DNA from: Pseudomonas guariconensis | Lineage (GTDB): Bacteria; Pseudomonadota; Gammaproteobacteria; Pseudomonadales; Pseudomonadaceae | DNA length: 64,000 nt | Assembly (NCBI RefSeq): GCF_024127895.1 | Contig: NZ_JAMYBK010000006.1 | Span: 1 to 64,000, forward strand | Reading direction: 5' to 3' | In this document: in pieces, positions 1-12,322 of the stretch | Position numbering within the stretch: position 1 is the first letter of the stretch | Layout of the letters: the number at the start of each line of letters is the position of its first letter | Position numbers and translations under genes: made by a program | The notes under the pieces: generated by a model | What the model was told of the DNA's origin: nothing | The model's input: the letters and a program-made list of their open reading frames with translations, nothing else | Database searches by the model: none

Positions 1-32
1 GCGACCACACATGATGCGGTTTGCACGGACAG

Positions 33-74
33 TGTGGGAGCCGGCTTGCCGGCGATGGGGCGCGAAGCGGCCCC
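33..74. repeat. REP element
   Basis: Pseudomonas-type REP sequence. It has a GTGGGAGCCGGCTTGCCGGC core followed by a GGGGCGCGAAGCGGCCCC palindrome. It lies just downstream of the elbB stop codon, the usual extragenic position for these repeats. Confidence 0.75.
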
Positions 75-121
75 AAATGACAACTGAAAGTCTTAACTGA
101 CCGGCATTGGGCTGCGGGGGC

Positions 122-790
122 TTACTGCTCACCCTCGTGAGTCAGCTCCAGCACCCGGTCCACCAGCTTGTAGATCCCGCTGGCCGCCTCGCTGATCGAC
201 TGGGCGAGCATGTACGCCGGGGTGGTCACCAGCTTGCGCTGGGTGTCCTCGACGATGTCGTGCACATCGCATTCCTCGTGGGTGGCGCCCATCTTCACCA
301 CGGCTGCGCTGGTGTCGGCATCGGTACCGATGGTGCAGACCACGCCTGGGCCATAGATCTTCGCCGCCAGGGCCGGCGAGATGCAGATCAGGCCGACTGG
401 CTTGCCGGCCTCGGCGAAGGCTTCGGCCAGGGCCAGCACGTCAGGGTTGACGGTGCAGTTGGCACCCTCGACGGCAAAGTTGGACAGGTTCTTCGCTGCG
501 CCGAAGCCGCCCGGCACGATCAGCGCGTCGAAATCCTCGGCCTTGGCCTCGCGGATGTCCTTGACCTCGCCACGGGCGATGCGGGCCGACTCGACCAAAA
601 CATTGCGCGACTCGGGCATCGGCTGACCGGTCAGGTGGTCGATCACGTGCATCTGCGCGATGTTCGGCGCGAAGCACTGCACCTGCGCGCCGCGCTGGTC
701 GAGGCGCAACAGGGTGATCACGCTTTCATGGATCTCGGCGCCGTCGTACACGCCACAGCCGGAAAGAATCACCGCAACTTTTTTCGTCAT
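122..790 (-). CDS. elbB: Isoprenoid biosynthesis glyoxalase ElbB (DJ-1/PfpI family)
   Basis: A 222-residue DJ-1/PfpI-fold protein of the ElbB group. The family is linked to isoprenoid biosynthesis in E. coli and shows weak glyoxalase activity. Visible features are the N-terminal VAVILSGCGVYDG strand-turn, the early glutamate in IHESVITLL, the PGGFGAAKNL loop near residue 93 and the nucleophile-elbow cysteine in LICISPALAA near residue 139. I chose ATG 790 because a GGAG lies 8 bases before it. An in-frame ATG at 796 is only 2 bases from that GGAG. The gene is monocistronic in this window. Family assignment is firm; the in vivo role in Pseudomonas is not settled by sequence. Confidence 0.9.
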   Translation of the reverse strand: MTKKVAVILSGCGVYDGAEIHESVITLLRLDQRGAQVQCFAPNIAQMHVIDHLTGQPMPESRNVLVESARIARGEVKDIREAKAEDFDALIVPGGFGAAKNLSNFAVEGANCTVNPDVLALAEAFAEAGKPVGLICISPALAAKIYGPGVVCTIGTDADTSAAVVKMGATHEECDVHDIVEDTQRKLVTTPAYMLAQSISEAASGIYKLVDRVLELTHEGEQ

Positions 791-903
791 GCTCATTACT
801 CCAGTGTCGAGGCGCTAAATGTCCTCTAGTTTGGCAGATGTCGCCATAGGGTTCTCTGTGGGCAGCGCCTAATCTTCGTGGACCACCCTGGAGATCGTTG
901 CCC

Positions 904-2199
904 ATGGACCTGATCCTGCTGGCCGTACCGTTCTTCTTCGTGCTGATCGCCGTGGAACTGCTCGCCGACCGTGTGCGCGGCCAGCGCAACTACCGCCTGG
1001 CCGACTCGATCAACAGCCTGAGCACCGGCGTGCTGTCGACCAGCACGGGGCTGCTGACCAAGGGGGTGGGGCTGGTGACCTATGCCCTGGCCTGGGAGCA
1101 CCTGGCGCTGCTGCCGCTGCCGGGTACGGCCTGGTGGGTGTGGGTGCTGGCCTTCGTGCTCTACGACCTGTGCTACTACTGGCTGCATCGCTTGGGCCAT
1201 GAGCGCAACGTCCTTTGGGCCGCGCATTCGGTGCACCACCAGAGCGAGGAATACAACCTCACCACGGCCCTGCGCCAGACCAGCAGCGGCTTCATCTTCT
1301 CGTGGATCTTCTACCTGCCGCTGGCGCTGCTCGGCGTGCCGCCGCTGGTCTTCGTCACCGTGGCTTCGCTGAACCTGCTGTACCAGTTCTGGGTGCACAC
1401 CCGGCATGTGCCCAAGCTGGGCTGGCTCGAGTGGGTATTGATCACGCCGTCCAACCATCGCGTCCACCATGCGCAGAATCCTGTGTACTTGGATCGCAAC
1501 TACGGCGGCGTGTTCATTATCTGGGATCGCCTGTTCGGCACCTTTCAGGAAGAAGACCCGCGCGAGCCGGTGGTGTTCGGCGTGACCACACCCCTGGCCA
1601 GCTGGAACCCGCTGTGGGCCAACTTGCAGTTCTATGCCCAGCTCTGGAACGACGCCCGGCGCACGCGCCGCTGGCGCGACAAACTGCGCATCTGGTTCAT
1701 GCCCACCGGCTGGCGCCCGGTGGATGTGGCGACACGTTATCCACAGGCCAAGCCCGACCTGGCGCGCTTTCGTAAATTCGAGATTCCCCTCGGGCGGGCG
1801 CAGCAGGTCTATGTGACGGCGCAGTTCGCCGCCTACGTCGCCTTGGGCAGTTACCTGATGGACGTGGACGGGCAGGTGCCGGCGGCGGCCCTGGTGCTGG
1901 GCTGGGCGGTGATGGTGTTCGGCTTGTTCGCGCTCGGCGCGGCGCTGGAGAACCGGCCCTGGGCCACGCGCCTGGAGCTGCTGCGCCTGGCGTCGAATGC
2001 GCTGGCGCTGTACCTGGCCGGCGCCCTGGGGCTAGGGACGGTCACGCTCCTGGCCTGGGCCCTGCTGCTGGGCTACAGTCTGCTCAGCCTCTGGGCCCTG
2101 GCCCTCTGCCGCCGCTTTGCGCTCCGCGCGCAGGGTGCGGAAACGCCGGCGCAGCCAGAGCAGGCCGCCCAGCACCAGCAGGCCACCGAGCACCCATAG
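904..2199 (+). CDS. Sterol desaturase / fatty acid hydroxylase family membrane protein
   Basis: A 431-residue integral membrane protein of the di-iron fatty acid hydroxylase superfamily. The three histidine clusters that bind the metal are visible: HRLGHE, HSVHHQSEEYN and HRVHHAQNP, between about residues 95 and 200. Hydrophobic segments lie before and between them. A second hydrophobic block follows at about 300-400, and the extreme C-terminus is Gln/Ala-rich. The ATG at 904 follows GGAG by about 10 bases; an upstream in-frame TTG at 898 is less likely. The last 168 bases run antisense to the end of the DedA gene. The substrate is unknown; sterol itself is unlikely in a bacterium of this type. 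Confidence 0.85.
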   Translation: MDLILLAVPFFFVLIAVELLADRVRGQRNYRLADSINSLSTGVLSTSTGLLTKGVGLVTYALAWEHLALLPLPGTAWWVWVLAFVLYDLCYYWLHRLGHERNVLWAAHSVHHQSEEYNLTTALRQTSSGFIFSWIFYLPLALLGVPPLVFVTVASLNLLYQFWVHTRHVPKLGWLEWVLITPSNHRVHHAQNPVYLDRNYGGVFIIWDRLFGTFQEEDPREPVVFGVTTPLASWNPLWANLQFYAQLWNDARRTRRWRDKLRIWFMPTGWRPVDVATRYPQAKPDLARFRKFEIPLGRAQQVYVTAQFAAYVALGSYLMDVDGQVPAAALVLGWAVMVFGLFALGAALENRPWATRLELLRLASNALALYLAGALGLGTVTLLAWALLLGYSLLSLWALALCRRFALRAQGAETPAQPEQAAQHQQATEHP

Positions 2200-2676
2200 C
2201 TCGTATTTCTTCACGTTGCCCAGCAGGCCTTCGAGGATGGCGCCGAAATGGTAGGCGGCTACGCCCAGGGCCAAGGCCCAGACCGCGGCGCCGATGCCGT
2301 TGAGCAGCAGGTAGCGGCGCGGTGAGTAGCCTGACAGGCCGATGGCCACGGGCATCACCGTGCGCAGGCCGTAGACGAAGCGAAAGCTCAGTACCCAGAT
2401 GTCGGGATGGCGGCGGATATGGTCCAGCGCCCGGTCGCCCATTGCCTGCCAGCGTGGCTTGCGCGCGAGGATGGCGCGGCCGTGGCGGCGGCCCATGAAG
2501 TACCAGAGCTGGTCGCCGGCATAACTGCCGAAGAAGGCTGTCAGCACCACCAGGTTGATGTCCATGTATCCGCGGAACGCAAGGAAGCCCGCGAGAACCA
2601 GGATGGTCTCACCTTCAAAAAACGTGCCGAGAAAAAGGGCAAAGTAGCCGAAATCCTGCAGGAATTGTTGAAGCAT
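2032..2676 (-). CDS. DedA family membrane protein
   Basis: A 214-residue DedA/SNARE-associated family inner-membrane protein. Members act as lipid carriers or flippases, including undecaprenyl-phosphate recycling, and affect envelope homeostasis. Seen here are the FEGETILVLAGFLAFRG motif early in the protein, the GSYAGDQLWYFMGRRHG segment and the conserved RFVYGLRTVMPVAIG stretch, then two C-terminal hydrophobic helices and a basic, Gln-rich tail. The ATG at 2676 begins MLQQFLQDFGYFALFLG, the normal DedA N-terminus; no strong ribosome site precedes it. An in-frame GTG at 2790 would add 38 residues that do not look like DedA. The tail is convergent with and overlaps the desaturase gene. Confidence 0.88.
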   Translation of the reverse strand: MLQQFLQDFGYFALFLGTFFEGETILVLAGFLAFRGYMDINLVVLTAFFGSYAGDQLWYFMGRRHGRAILARKPRWQAMGDRALDHIRRHPDIWVLSFRFVYGLRTVMPVAIGLSGYSPRRYLLLNGIGAAVWALALGVAAYHFGAILEGLLGNVKKYELWVLGGLLVLGGLLWLRRRFRTLRAERKAAAEGQGPEAEQTVAQQQGPGQERDRP

Positions 2677-2758
2677 TTTCTGGGGTGCTGGCGAAATGAA
2701 CGCGCAGCCTACTCCGTCATGCGCGTTCGGGAAAGTGTCCAAATGTGTCTCGACGTGA

Positions 2759-3895
<1,137 letters not shown>

Positions 3896-3914
3896 GGCCC
3901 TCCAGGAACGTCAG

Positions 3915-6140
3915 ATGAATAATGAAGTGCTAACCCCTGTCGAGATCAAGGACGCCCAGGCGATCCCCGAGGAGATGGTACAGACGCCGCCGGACCTGCC
4001 GACGGCTCCGGAGCCCGCCCCCGAGGCACCGGCGCCCGCACCGGCTCCGGCGATCGCCATCCCGAGCCTGGACGACAGCAGCCTGTACATTCATCGCGAG
4101 CTTTCCCAGCTGCAGTTCAACATCCGCGTGCTGGAACAGGCGCTGGACGAGTCCTACCCGCTGCTCGAGCGTCTGAAGTTCCTGCTGATCTTCTCCAGCA
4201 ACCTGGACGAGTTCTTCGAGATCCGCGTCGCGGGCCTGAAGAAGCAGATCACCTTCGCCCGCGAGCAGGCCGGCGCCGACGGCTTGCAGCCGCACCAGGC
4301 CCTGGCGCGGATCAGCGACCTGGTGCATAGCGAGGTGGAGCGCCAGTACGCGATCCTCAACGATGTGCTGCTGCCGGAGCTGGAGAAACACCAGATCCGC
4401 TTCATCCGCCGTCGCTACTGGACGCCCAAGCTCAAGACCTGGGTGCGCCGCTTCTTCCGTGACGAGATCGCGCCGATCATCACCCCGATCGGCCTCGACC
4501 CGACCCACCCGTTCCCGTTGCTGGTCAACAAGAGCCTGAACTTCATCGTCGAACTCGAGGGTGTCGATGCCTTCGGCCGTGATTCGGGCCTGGCCATCAT
4601 CCCGGCGCCGCGCCTGTTGCCACGGGTGATCCGTGTGCCGGAGGAGGTCGGTGGCCCGGGCGATAACTACGTGTTCCTGTCGTCGATGATCCACGCCCAT
4701 GCCGACGACCTGTTCCAGGGCATGAAGGTCAAGGGCTGCTATCAGTTCCGCCTGACCCGTAACGCCGACCTGGCGCTGGATTCGGAAGATGTCGAGGACT
4801 TGGCCCGAGCCCTGCGCGGCGAGCTGTTCTCGCGCCGCTATGGCGACGCCGTGCGCCTGGAGGTGGCTGACACCTGTCCGAAACACCTGTCCGACTACCT
4901 GCTCAAGCAGTTCAGCCTGAGCGAGAGCGAGCTGTACCAGGTCAACGGCCCGGTCAACCTGACCCGCCTGTTCAGCATCACTGGCCTGGACAGCCATCCG
5001 GAGCTGCAGTACACCCCGTTCACCCCGGGCATCCCCAGGCTGCTGCAGAACGCCGACAACATCTTCAGCGTGGTGAGCAAGCAGGACGTGCTGCTGATGC
5101 ACCCGTTCGAGTCCTTCACCCCGGTGATCGACCTGCTGCGCCAGGCCGCCAAGGATCCGCACGTGCTCGCCGTGCGCCAGACCCTGTACCGCAGCGGCGC
5201 CAACTCGGAAATCGTCGACGCCCTGGTGGATGCGGCGCGCAACGGCAAGGAGGTCACCGCGGTGATCGAGCTGCGCGCGCGTTTCGACGAAGAGTCCAAC
5301 CTGCAGATGGCCAGCCGCCTGCAAGCGGCTGGCGCGGTGGTGATCTACGGTGTGGTCGGCTTCAAGACCCACGCCAAGATGATGCTGATCCTGCGCCGCG
5401 AGCAGGGCGAGATCGTGCGCTACGCCCACCTGGGCACGGGTAACTACCACGCCGGCAACGCCCGCCTGTATACCGACTACAGCCTGCTCACCTCCGACGA
5501 TGCCCTCTGCGAGGACGTCGGCAAGTTGTTCAGCCAGCTGATCGGCATGGGCAAGACCCTGCGCATGAAGAAGCTCCTGCACGCCCCCTTCACCCTGAAG
5601 AAGGGCATGCTCGACATGATCGCCCGGGAGACCCAGTTCGCCCAGGAAGGCAAGCCGGCGCACATCATCGCCAAGTTCAACTCGCTGACCGACGCCAAGG
5701 TCATCCGTGCGCTGTACAAGGCCAGTCAGGCCGGCGTGCGCATCGACCTGGTGGTGCGTGGCATGTGCTGCCTGCGGCCGGGCATCCCCGGGGTGTCGCA
5801 CAACATCCAGGTGCGCTCGATCATCGGCCGCTTCCTCGAGCACACGCGGGTGTTCTACTTCCTCAATGGCGGCGAAGAACAGATCTTCCTGTCCAGCGCC
5901 GACTGGATGGAGCGCAACCTCGACAAGCGTGTCGAGACCTGCTTCCCGGTGGAGGGCAAGAAGCTGCTGCTGCGGGTCAAGAAGGAGCTGGAAAGCTACC
6001 TGACCGACAACACCCACGCCTGGATCCTGCAGCCGGACGGCCGCTACGTGCGCAGTACGCCGACCGGCAACCAGAACCCGCGCAATGCCCAGGCGACCCT
6101 GTTGGAGCGCCTGAGCAACCCGGTCCTCAACGTACGCTGA
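3915..6140 (+). CDS. ppk: Polyphosphate kinase 1
   Basis: A 741-residue PPK1, which reversibly makes inorganic polyphosphate from ATP. The N, head, C1 and C2 domains are all present. The autophosphorylated histidine is in [19 protein letters not shown] (about residue 505), and the second conserved histidine is in [10 protein letters not shown]. The N-terminus has a Pro/Ala/Glu-rich extension of about 50 residues ([13 protein letters not shown]) before the [14 protein letters not shown] start of the family domain. That extension makes the protein longer than the E. coli enzyme. ATG 3915 follows AGGA. The stop codon overlaps that of the convergent exopolyphosphatase gene by 14 bases, pairing synthesis and breakdown of the same polymer. 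Confidence 0.96.
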   Translation: MNNEVLTPVEIKDAQAIPEEMVQTPPDLPTAPEPAPEAPAPAPAPAIAIPSLDDSSLYIHRELSQLQFNIRVLEQALDESYPLLERLKFLLIFSSNLDEFFEIRVAGLKKQITFAREQAGADGLQPHQALARISDLVHSEVERQYAILNDVLLPELEKHQIRFIRRRYWTPKLKTWVRRFFRDEIAPIITPIGLDPTHPFPLLVNKSLNFIVELEGVDAFGRDSGLAIIPAPRLLPRVIRVPEEVGGPGDNYVFLSSMIHAHADDLFQGMKVKGCYQFRLTRNADLALDSEDVEDLARALRGELFSRRYGDAVRLEVADTCPKHLSDYLLKQFSLSESELYQVNGPVNLTRLFSITGLDSHPELQYTPFTPGIPRLLQNADNIFSVVSKQDVLLMHPFESFTPVIDLLRQAAKDPHVLAVRQTLYRSGANSEIVDALVDAARNGKEVTAVIELRARFDEESNLQMASRLQAAGAVVIYGVVGFKTHAKMMLILRREQGEIVRYAHLGTGNYHAGNARLYTDYSLLTSDDALCEDVGKLFSQLIGMGKTLRMKKLLHAPFTLKKGMLDMIARETQFAQEGKPAHIIAKFNSLTDAKVIRALYKASQAGVRIDLVVRGMCCLRPGIPGVSHNIQVRSIIGRFLEHTRVFYFLNGGEEQIFLSSADWMERNLDKRVETCFPVEGKKLLLRVKKELESYLTDNTHAWILQPDGRYVRSTPTGNQNPRNAQATLLERLSNPVLNVR

Positions 6141-7629
6141 GGACGAAGCCGACCCGGTCCAGCCACTGCGCCTCGTTGGCGAAGTCGGCCTGGGTCAGCG
6201 GGTGCTGTTCCAGCCAACCGTCGGGGAAAACCACGTCCAGGCTGCCTTCGCCGGCCTGCAGCACGACCTTCGGCATCTGCTGGGTACCGCGGATGTGGTG
6301 GAAGAGGATGGCGAAGCGCAGCAGCACGCACAGGCGGATCAGCTGGATGCCTTCGTCGCCGAACTCGGCGAACCGGTCCTTGGGGATGTTGCGGCGGTGG
6401 CCGCGTACCAGCAGGGCCAACATCTGCTGGTCCTCGCGGGAGAAACCGGACAGGTCGGAGTGCTCGATCAGGTAGGCGCCGTGCTTGTGGTAGTGGTAGT
6501 GGGCGATGTCCAGCCCCACTTCGTGGACTTTCGCCGCCCAGCTCAGCAGGTCACGCCAGTTGCCTTGCTCCAGCCCCCAGGCCTCGGCGACCTGGTCGAA
6601 GGCATGCAGGGCCTTGCGCTCGACCCGCGCCGCCTGGCCCTGGTCGACGTGATAGCGCTCCATCAGCGAATTGAGTGTGCGCTCGCGCACGTCCTCGTGG
6701 TGGTGACGGCCCAGCAGGTCGTACAGCACGCCTTCGCGCAGGGCGCCCTCGCAGTGATCCATGCGTTGCAGCTCGAGGGCGTCGAAGATCGCCTCGAGGA
6801 TCGCCAGGCCCGCCGGGAAGATGGCGCGGCGGTCTGGCTTGACGCCGTCGAAGTCGATCTTGTCGGTCTCGCCGAGCTTGAACAGCTTGCGCTTGAGCCA
6901 GACCAGGCCTTCGGCATTGACCTCGCCGTTGCCCAGGCCACCGGCCTTGATGGCGGCGCCGATGGCACGAATGGTGCCGGAAGAGCCGATGGCCTCGTCC
7001 CAGGTCAGGCGGTGCAGGGCGTTCTCGATGCTCATCAGTTCCAGGCGTGCGCAGGTGTAGGCCTGGGCGTAGCGCGCCGGGGTGATCTTGCCGTCGCGGA
7101 AATAGCGCTGGGTGAAGCTGACACAGCCCATCTGCAGGCTTTCGCGCAGCAACGGCTCGAAGCGCTGGCCGATGATGAACTCGGTGCTGCCGCCGCCGAT
7201 GTCGGCGACCAGGCGCTTGCCAGGGGTATCGGCCAGGGTGTGCGACACGCCCAGGTAGATCAGGCGCGCTTCCTCGCGACCGGAGATGACCTCCACCGGG
7301 TGGCCGAGGATGGCTTCGGCGCGCTGGATGAATTCGTTGCGGTTGCGCGCCTCGCGCAGGGCGTTGGTACCGACGATGCGCACGGCGCCGGCGGGCAGGC
7401 CGTTGATCAGCTGGGCGAAGCGCTTGAGGCACTCGAGGCCGCGTTGCATGGCTTCTTCGCTGAGCTGGCGCTCCTCGCTGATGCCGGCGGCCAGCTGAAC
7501 CTTTTCCCCCAGCCGCTCGAGAATGCGGATCTCGCTGTGGTGGGCCTTGGCCACGACCATGTGGAAGCTGTTGGAGCCAAGGTCGATGGCGGCGATCAAA
7601 GACAGGTTCTTCGCGGTGGTATGCGGCAT
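6127..7629 (-). CDS. ppx: Exopolyphosphatase
   Basis: A 500-residue Ppx/GppA phosphatase of the ASKHA fold that removes terminal phosphates from polyphosphate. Phosphate-binding loops are visible at the N-terminus ([15 protein letters not shown]) and in [12 protein letters not shown]. The HD-like C-terminal domain includes the [19 protein letters not shown] stretch. I used ATG 7629 ([11 protein letters not shown]), which matches the normal N-terminus and has a weak GAGA ahead of it. The frame stays open another 71 codons upstream with no family-like sequence. The gene converges on ppk with a 14-base overlap and diverges from trxA. Confidence 0.95.
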   Translation of the reverse strand: MPHTTAKNLSLIAAIDLGSNSFHMVVAKAHHSEIRILERLGEKVQLAAGISEERQLSEEAMQRGLECLKRFAQLINGLPAGAVRIVGTNALREARNRNEFIQRAEAILGHPVEVISGREEARLIYLGVSHTLADTPGKRLVADIGGGSTEFIIGQRFEPLLRESLQMGCVSFTQRYFRDGKITPARYAQAYTCARLELMSIENALHRLTWDEAIGSSGTIRAIGAAIKAGGLGNGEVNAEGLVWLKRKLFKLGETDKIDFDGVKPDRRAIFPAGLAILEAIFDALELQRMDHCEGALREGVLYDLLGRHHHEDVRERTLNSLMERYHVDQGQAARVERKALHAFDQVAEAWGLEQGNWRDLLSWAAKVHEVGLDIAHYHYHKHGAYLIEHSDLSGFSREDQQMLALLVRGHRRNIPKDRFAEFGDEGIQLIRLCVLLRFAILFHHIRGTQQMPKVVLQAGEGSLDVVFPDGWLEQHPLTQADFANEAQWLDRVGFVLSVR

Positions 7630-7807
7630 GATCTCGATGTTCTCGGTCGATAACCCGGCAATCGTGCCACGATCGTGGACGGACGCCAACGCATGGCATT
7701 GCAAGGCTTGATGCAAGGCAAGGTGTGTTGGAATGCTATGACAGCCGTGTGACAGTTTCGATTCGCGGTGTCTTGCACAACTATAGTTACACTCAATCGG
7801 CCGTGAC

Positions 7808-7836
7808 TTCCTGTAGGGCGTAGGTGCGGCTATGAT
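7808..7836 (+). promoter_or_regulatory. Possible sigma-70 promoter for trxA
   Basis: A good -10 box TATGAT at 7831-7836 sits 17 bases after a poor -35 hexamer TTCCTG at 7808-7813. It is about 40 bases before the trxA start codon. The same TATGATGGGCAACG string recurs before argE at about 41666. This is inferred from sequence only. Confidence 0.4.
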
Positions 7837-7875
7837 GGGCAACGTTTTTTATTGCTTACGACCTTGGAGATTTCC

Positions 7876-8202
7876 ATGAGCGACAAAATCAAACATGTCA
7901 CCGACGCCAGCTTCGAAGCCGACGTTCTGCAGGCTCAAGGCCCGGTGCTGGTCGACTACTGGGCCGAATGGTGCGGCCCATGCAAGATGATCGCTCCGGT
8001 CCTGGACGACATCGCCGCCACCTACGAGGGCAAGCTGACCGTCGCCAAGCTGAACATCGACGAGAACCAGGAAACCCCGGCCAAGCATGGCGTGCGGGGT
8101 ATCCCGACCCTGATGCTGTTCAAGAACGGCAACGTCGAGGCCACCAAGGTCGGTGCCCTGTCCAAGTCGCAGCTGGCCGCGTTCCTCGACGCCCACCTGT
8201 GA
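7876..8202 (+). CDS. trxA: Thioredoxin 1
   Basis: A 108-residue cytosolic dithiol reductase with the redox motif WCGPC (Cys33 and Cys36) after VLVDYWAE, the conserved Asp in the first strand and the cis-proline loop GIPTLMLF. Its length is typical of E. coli-type thioredoxin 1. The ATG at 7876 is preceded by GGAG at 7865-7868; the frame is open to 7852 but those codons are not thioredoxin-like. A strong intrinsic terminator follows immediately, so this is a single-gene unit lying before rho. Confidence 0.97.
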   Translation: MSDKIKHVTDASFEADVLQAQGPVLVDYWAEWCGPCKMIAPVLDDIAATYEGKLTVAKLNIDENQETPAKHGVRGIPTLMLFKNGNVEATKVGALSKSQLAAFLDAHL

Positions 8203-8206
8203 TGTG

Positions 8207-8239
8207 AAAAGGCCCCGCAACTGCGGGGCTTTTCTTTTT
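8207..8239 (+). terminator. Intrinsic terminator after trxA
   Basis: A GC-rich hairpin (GCCCCGCA, loop, TGCGGGGC at 8212-8229) is followed by TTTTCTTTTT. It begins a few bases after the trxA stop codon. The AAAA before the stem mirrors the T tract. Confidence 0.92.
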
Positions 8240-8429
8240 CCGAGCACTAGACGCCGAAAAAAGCAAGTGTTACATTCGGCCTCGCACTGTTCCTTCAGTG
8301 CCCTCTGCACGCCGTCGCCGACGCACTCCTAATTCGAATCAGTACGCGATCCTGTCGCCATCTCGCGGCGCGGCTTCATTAAGCCAGAAGCTTAATTCTC
8401 CCTTCTTACATGATTACGTCACTCCCCTT
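8240..8429 (+). promoter_or_regulatory. rho leader region
   Basis: About 190 bases between the trxA terminator and the rho ATG. Rho genes are commonly autoregulated by premature termination in a long leader, as in E. coli. Here a small hairpin is visible at 8378-8396 (ATTAAGC/GCTTAAT) shortly before the start codon. The rho frame is open without a stop from GTG 8298, so an N-terminal extension cannot be ruled out by stop codons alone. Confidence 0.45.
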
Positions 8430-9689
<1,260 letters not shown>

Positions 9690-9709
9690 GCACCACCGCA
9701 CAGTGAACT

Positions 9710-9807
9710 GGGGCTGCTTCGCAGCCCTTCGCGGGCAAGCCCGCTCCCACAGGGATCGCACGAACCTGGGGGAGCGGGCTTGCCTGCGAAGGGCGCGAAG
9801 CGGCCCC
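9710..9807. repeat. REPIN (inverted REP pair) between rho and ubiD
   Basis: Two REP units in opposite orientation. The left unit has GGGGCTGCTTCGCAGCCC then CGGGCAAGCCCGCTCCCAC. The right unit has GGAGCGGGCTTGCCTGCGAA then a GCGAAGCGGCCCC end. The full element can fold into one long hairpin. It follows the rho stop codon by about 20 bases. Confidence 0.88.
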
Positions 9808-9887
9808 AAGTCATTTTTGGCCATTGGGCCCTGAACGGCGCTACACTCTGCAACCCCGACCGATACGGCCAACCACGAGGCTCATGC

Positions 9888-11354
9888 ATGCAGTATCGCG
9901 ACCTGCGCGACTTCATCCGAGGCCTGGAGCAGCGCGGTGAACTCAAGCGCATCCAGGTTCCGATCTCCCCCGTCCTGGAAATGACCGAAGTCTGCGACCG
10001 CACCCTGCGCGCCAAGGGCCCGGCGCTGCTGTTCGAAAAGCCCACGGGCTTCGACATACCCGTGTTGGGCAACCTGTTCGGCACCCCGGAGCGGGTGGCC
10101 ATGGGCATGGGCGCCGAGTCGGTCGACGAACTGCGCGAGATCGGCAAGCTGCTGGCCTTCCTCAAGGAGCCCGAGCCGCCGAAAGGGCTGAAGGATGCCT
10201 GGTCGAAGCTGCCGATCTTCAAGAAGGTCGTGTCCATGGCACCGAAGGTAGTCAAGGACGCGGTGTGCCAGGAGGTGGTGGTCGAGGGCGAGGACGTCGA
10301 CCTGACCCAGCTGCCAATCCAGCATTGCTGGCCGGGCGACGTGGCGCCGCTGATCACCTGGGGCCTGACCGTCACCCGTGGCCCCAACAAGGACCGCCAG
10401 AACCTGGGTATCTACCGCCAGCAACTGATTGGCCGCAACAAGGTCATCATGCGCTGGCTGAGCCACCGTGGCGGCGCCTTGGACTACCGTGAATGGTGCG
10501 AGAAGCACCCCGGCCAGCCGTTCCCCGTGGCGGTGGCGCTGGGGGCTGACCCGGCGACCATCCTCGGTGCCGTGACCCCGGTGCCGGACACCCTGTCCGA
10601 ATACGCCTTCGCCGGGCTGCTGCGTGGCAACCGCACCGAGCTGGTCAAGTGCCGCGGCAGCGACCTGCAGGTGCCGGCCACTGCCGAGATCATCCTCGAA
10701 GGCGTGATCCACCCGGGCGAGACCGCACCGGAAGGCCCCTACGGCGACCACACCGGCTATTACAACGAGGTCGACACCTTCCCGGTGTTCACCGTCGAGC
10801 GCATCACCCACCGCCGCAAGCCGATCTACCACAGCACCTACACCGGGCGTCCGCCGGATGAGCCGGCGATCCTCGGCGTGGCGCTGAACGAAGTGTTCGT
10901 GCCGATCCTGCAGAAGCAGTTCCCGGAGATCGTCGACTTCTACCTGCCACCTGAGGGCTGTTCCTACCGCATGGCGGTGGTGACCATGAAGAAGCAGTAC
11001 CCGGGTCACGCCAAGCGTGTGATGCTGGGCGTGTGGTCGTTCCTGCGACAGTTCATGTACACCAAGTTCGTTATCGTCACCGACGATGACATCAACGCCC
11101 GTGACTGGAACGATGTGATCTGGGCCATCACCACGCGCATGGACCCCAAGCGTGATACGGTGATGATCGACAACACGCCGATCGACTACCTGGACTTCGC
11201 GTCGCCGGTATCGGGGCTGGGGTCGAAGATGGGCCTGGACGCGACGCACAAGTGGCCGGGCGAGACTACACGCGAATGGGGCCGCGCCATCGTCAAGGAC
11301 GAGGCCGTCACCCGCCGTATCGATGAGCTGTGGGATCAGTTGGGAATAGATTGA
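9888..11354 (+). CDS. ubiD: 4-hydroxy-3-polyprenylbenzoate decarboxylase
   Basis: A 488-residue prenylated-FMN-dependent decarboxylase that removes the carboxyl group of polyprenyl-hydroxybenzoate in ubiquinone synthesis. It needs the cofactor made by UbiX, which is not in this window. Recognisable segments are [19 protein letters not shown] at the N-terminus, [19 protein letters not shown] and the [12 protein letters not shown] loop. Its length matches E. coli UbiD. ATG 9888 gives this N-terminus; the frame is open upstream into the REPIN but without family sequence. The stop codon overlaps the start of the next gene by one base (TGATG), suggesting coupled translation. Confidence 0.96.
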   Translation: MQYRDLRDFIRGLEQRGELKRIQVPISPVLEMTEVCDRTLRAKGPALLFEKPTGFDIPVLGNLFGTPERVAMGMGAESVDELREIGKLLAFLKEPEPPKGLKDAWSKLPIFKKVVSMAPKVVKDAVCQEVVVEGEDVDLTQLPIQHCWPGDVAPLITWGLTVTRGPNKDRQNLGIYRQQLIGRNKVIMRWLSHRGGALDYREWCEKHPGQPFPVAVALGADPATILGAVTPVPDTLSEYAFAGLLRGNRTELVKCRGSDLQVPATAEIILEGVIHPGETAPEGPYGDHTGYYNEVDTFPVFTVERITHRRKPIYHSTYTGRPPDEPAILGVALNEVFVPILQKQFPEIVDFYLPPEGCSYRMAVVTMKKQYPGHAKRVMLGVWSFLRQFMYTKFVIVTDDDINARDWNDVIWAITTRMDPKRDTVMIDNTPIDYLDFASPVSGLGSKMGLDATHKWPGETTREWGRAIVKDEAVTRRIDELWDQLGID

Positions 11355-12322
11355 TGCAGGTAACCTTGCAGCCGTCCGGAGCGGTACTGGCACTCGAACC
11401 CGGGGAAAGGATTCTGGATGCGGCACGGCGCCTGGGCTATGACTGCCCGAGCAGTTGCCGCAACGGCAACTGCCATGCCTGTGCGGCGTTGTTGGTGGAA
11501 GGGCGCGTGCGCCAGGATGGCCAGGTCCGCGATCATGGCGAGCTGTTCACCTGCATCGCCGAGCCGCTGGAAGACTGCGTGCTGCTCTGGGACGGTGTGC
11601 TGGCCCTGGGCGAGCTGCCGGTGCGCACGTTGGCCTGCACTCTGAGCGAGTGCGTGGAGGTGGGCGGCGATGTCTGGCGCGTGCGGCTGCGCACTCCAGC
11701 CGGCAAGCCACCACGCTATCACGCCGGGCAGTACCTGTTGATCGAGCGTGAGGGCGCGGGCAAGGCGGCCTTCTCCCTGGCTTCGGCCCCGCACGCCGGG
11801 CGCGAGCTGGAGCTGCATGTGCTGGTGCGGGAGAACAGTGCCCGCCAGTTGATCGAGCAACTGCAGCGTGACCGCGTGGCACGTATCGAACTGCCCTTCG
11901 GTGATGCCCACCTGGCCGAGCTGCCCGATGGCCCGCTGGTGCTGATCGCCGCTGGCACCGGCATGGGCCAGATGCACAGCCTGGTCGAGCACTGCCGCGC
12001 CCAGGGTTTCAAGCACCCGGTGCACCTGTACTGGGGGGTGCGACGGCCTGAGGACTTCTACCAGATCGAGCACTGGGACGAGTGGGAGCGCCTGCCGAAT
12101 CTCTTCCTGCACAAGGTGGTCAGCGACCTGTGCGGTTGGGAAGGGCGCTGCGGCTTGCTGCATGAAGCCGTCTGCGAGGACATCGGCGACCTGAACCAGG
12201 TGCATGTCTATGCCAGCGGTTCACCGACCATGGTCTACGCCACTCTCGATGCCCTGGTCGAGGCTGGCATGGATGCCCACCGCATGCGTGCCGACGTATT
12301 CGCCTACGCGCCGCGCGGTTGA
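11354..12322 (+). CDS. 2Fe-2S ferredoxin-NAD(P)H flavin reductase
   Basis: A 322-residue electron-transfer protein. It has an N-terminal plant-type [2Fe-2S] ferredoxin domain (CRNGNCHAC around residue 40, with the fourth cysteine in ELFTCIAEPLEDC). An FAD-binding FNR domain follows (AFSLASAPHAGREL), then a pyridine-nucleotide domain (VLIAAGTGMGQMHSLVEH). The layout matches CDP-6-deoxy-delta-3,4-glucoseen reductase-like and phenol-hydroxylase-reductase-like proteins. It starts inside the ubiD stop codon. The tight link suggests it feeds electrons to a step near ubiquinone synthesis or flavin reduction, but that is inference. No partner oxygenase is next to it. Confidence 0.88.
   Translation: MQVTLQPSGAVLALEPGERILDAARRLGYDCPSSCRNGNCHACAALLVEGRVRQDGQVRDHGELFTCIAEPLEDCVLLWDGVLALGELPVRTLACTLSECVEVGGDVWRVRLRTPAGKPPRYHAGQYLLIEREGAGKAAFSLASAPHAGRELELHVLVRENSARQLIEQLQRDRVARIELPFGDAHLAELPDGPLVLIAAGTGMGQMHSLVEHCRAQGFKHPVHLYWGVRRPEDFYQIEHWDEWERLPNLFLHKVVSDLCGWEGRCGLLHEAVCEDIGDLNQVHVYASGSPTMVYATLDALVEAGMDAHRMRADVFAYAPRG

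Noticed and set aside
3930..6017. Long open frame (about 695 codons) on the minus strand across ppk
   Set aside because: It is antisense to a certain gene, rich in Gln/Val/His/Leu as expected from GC-rich codon shadows, and has no domain signature or ribosome site.
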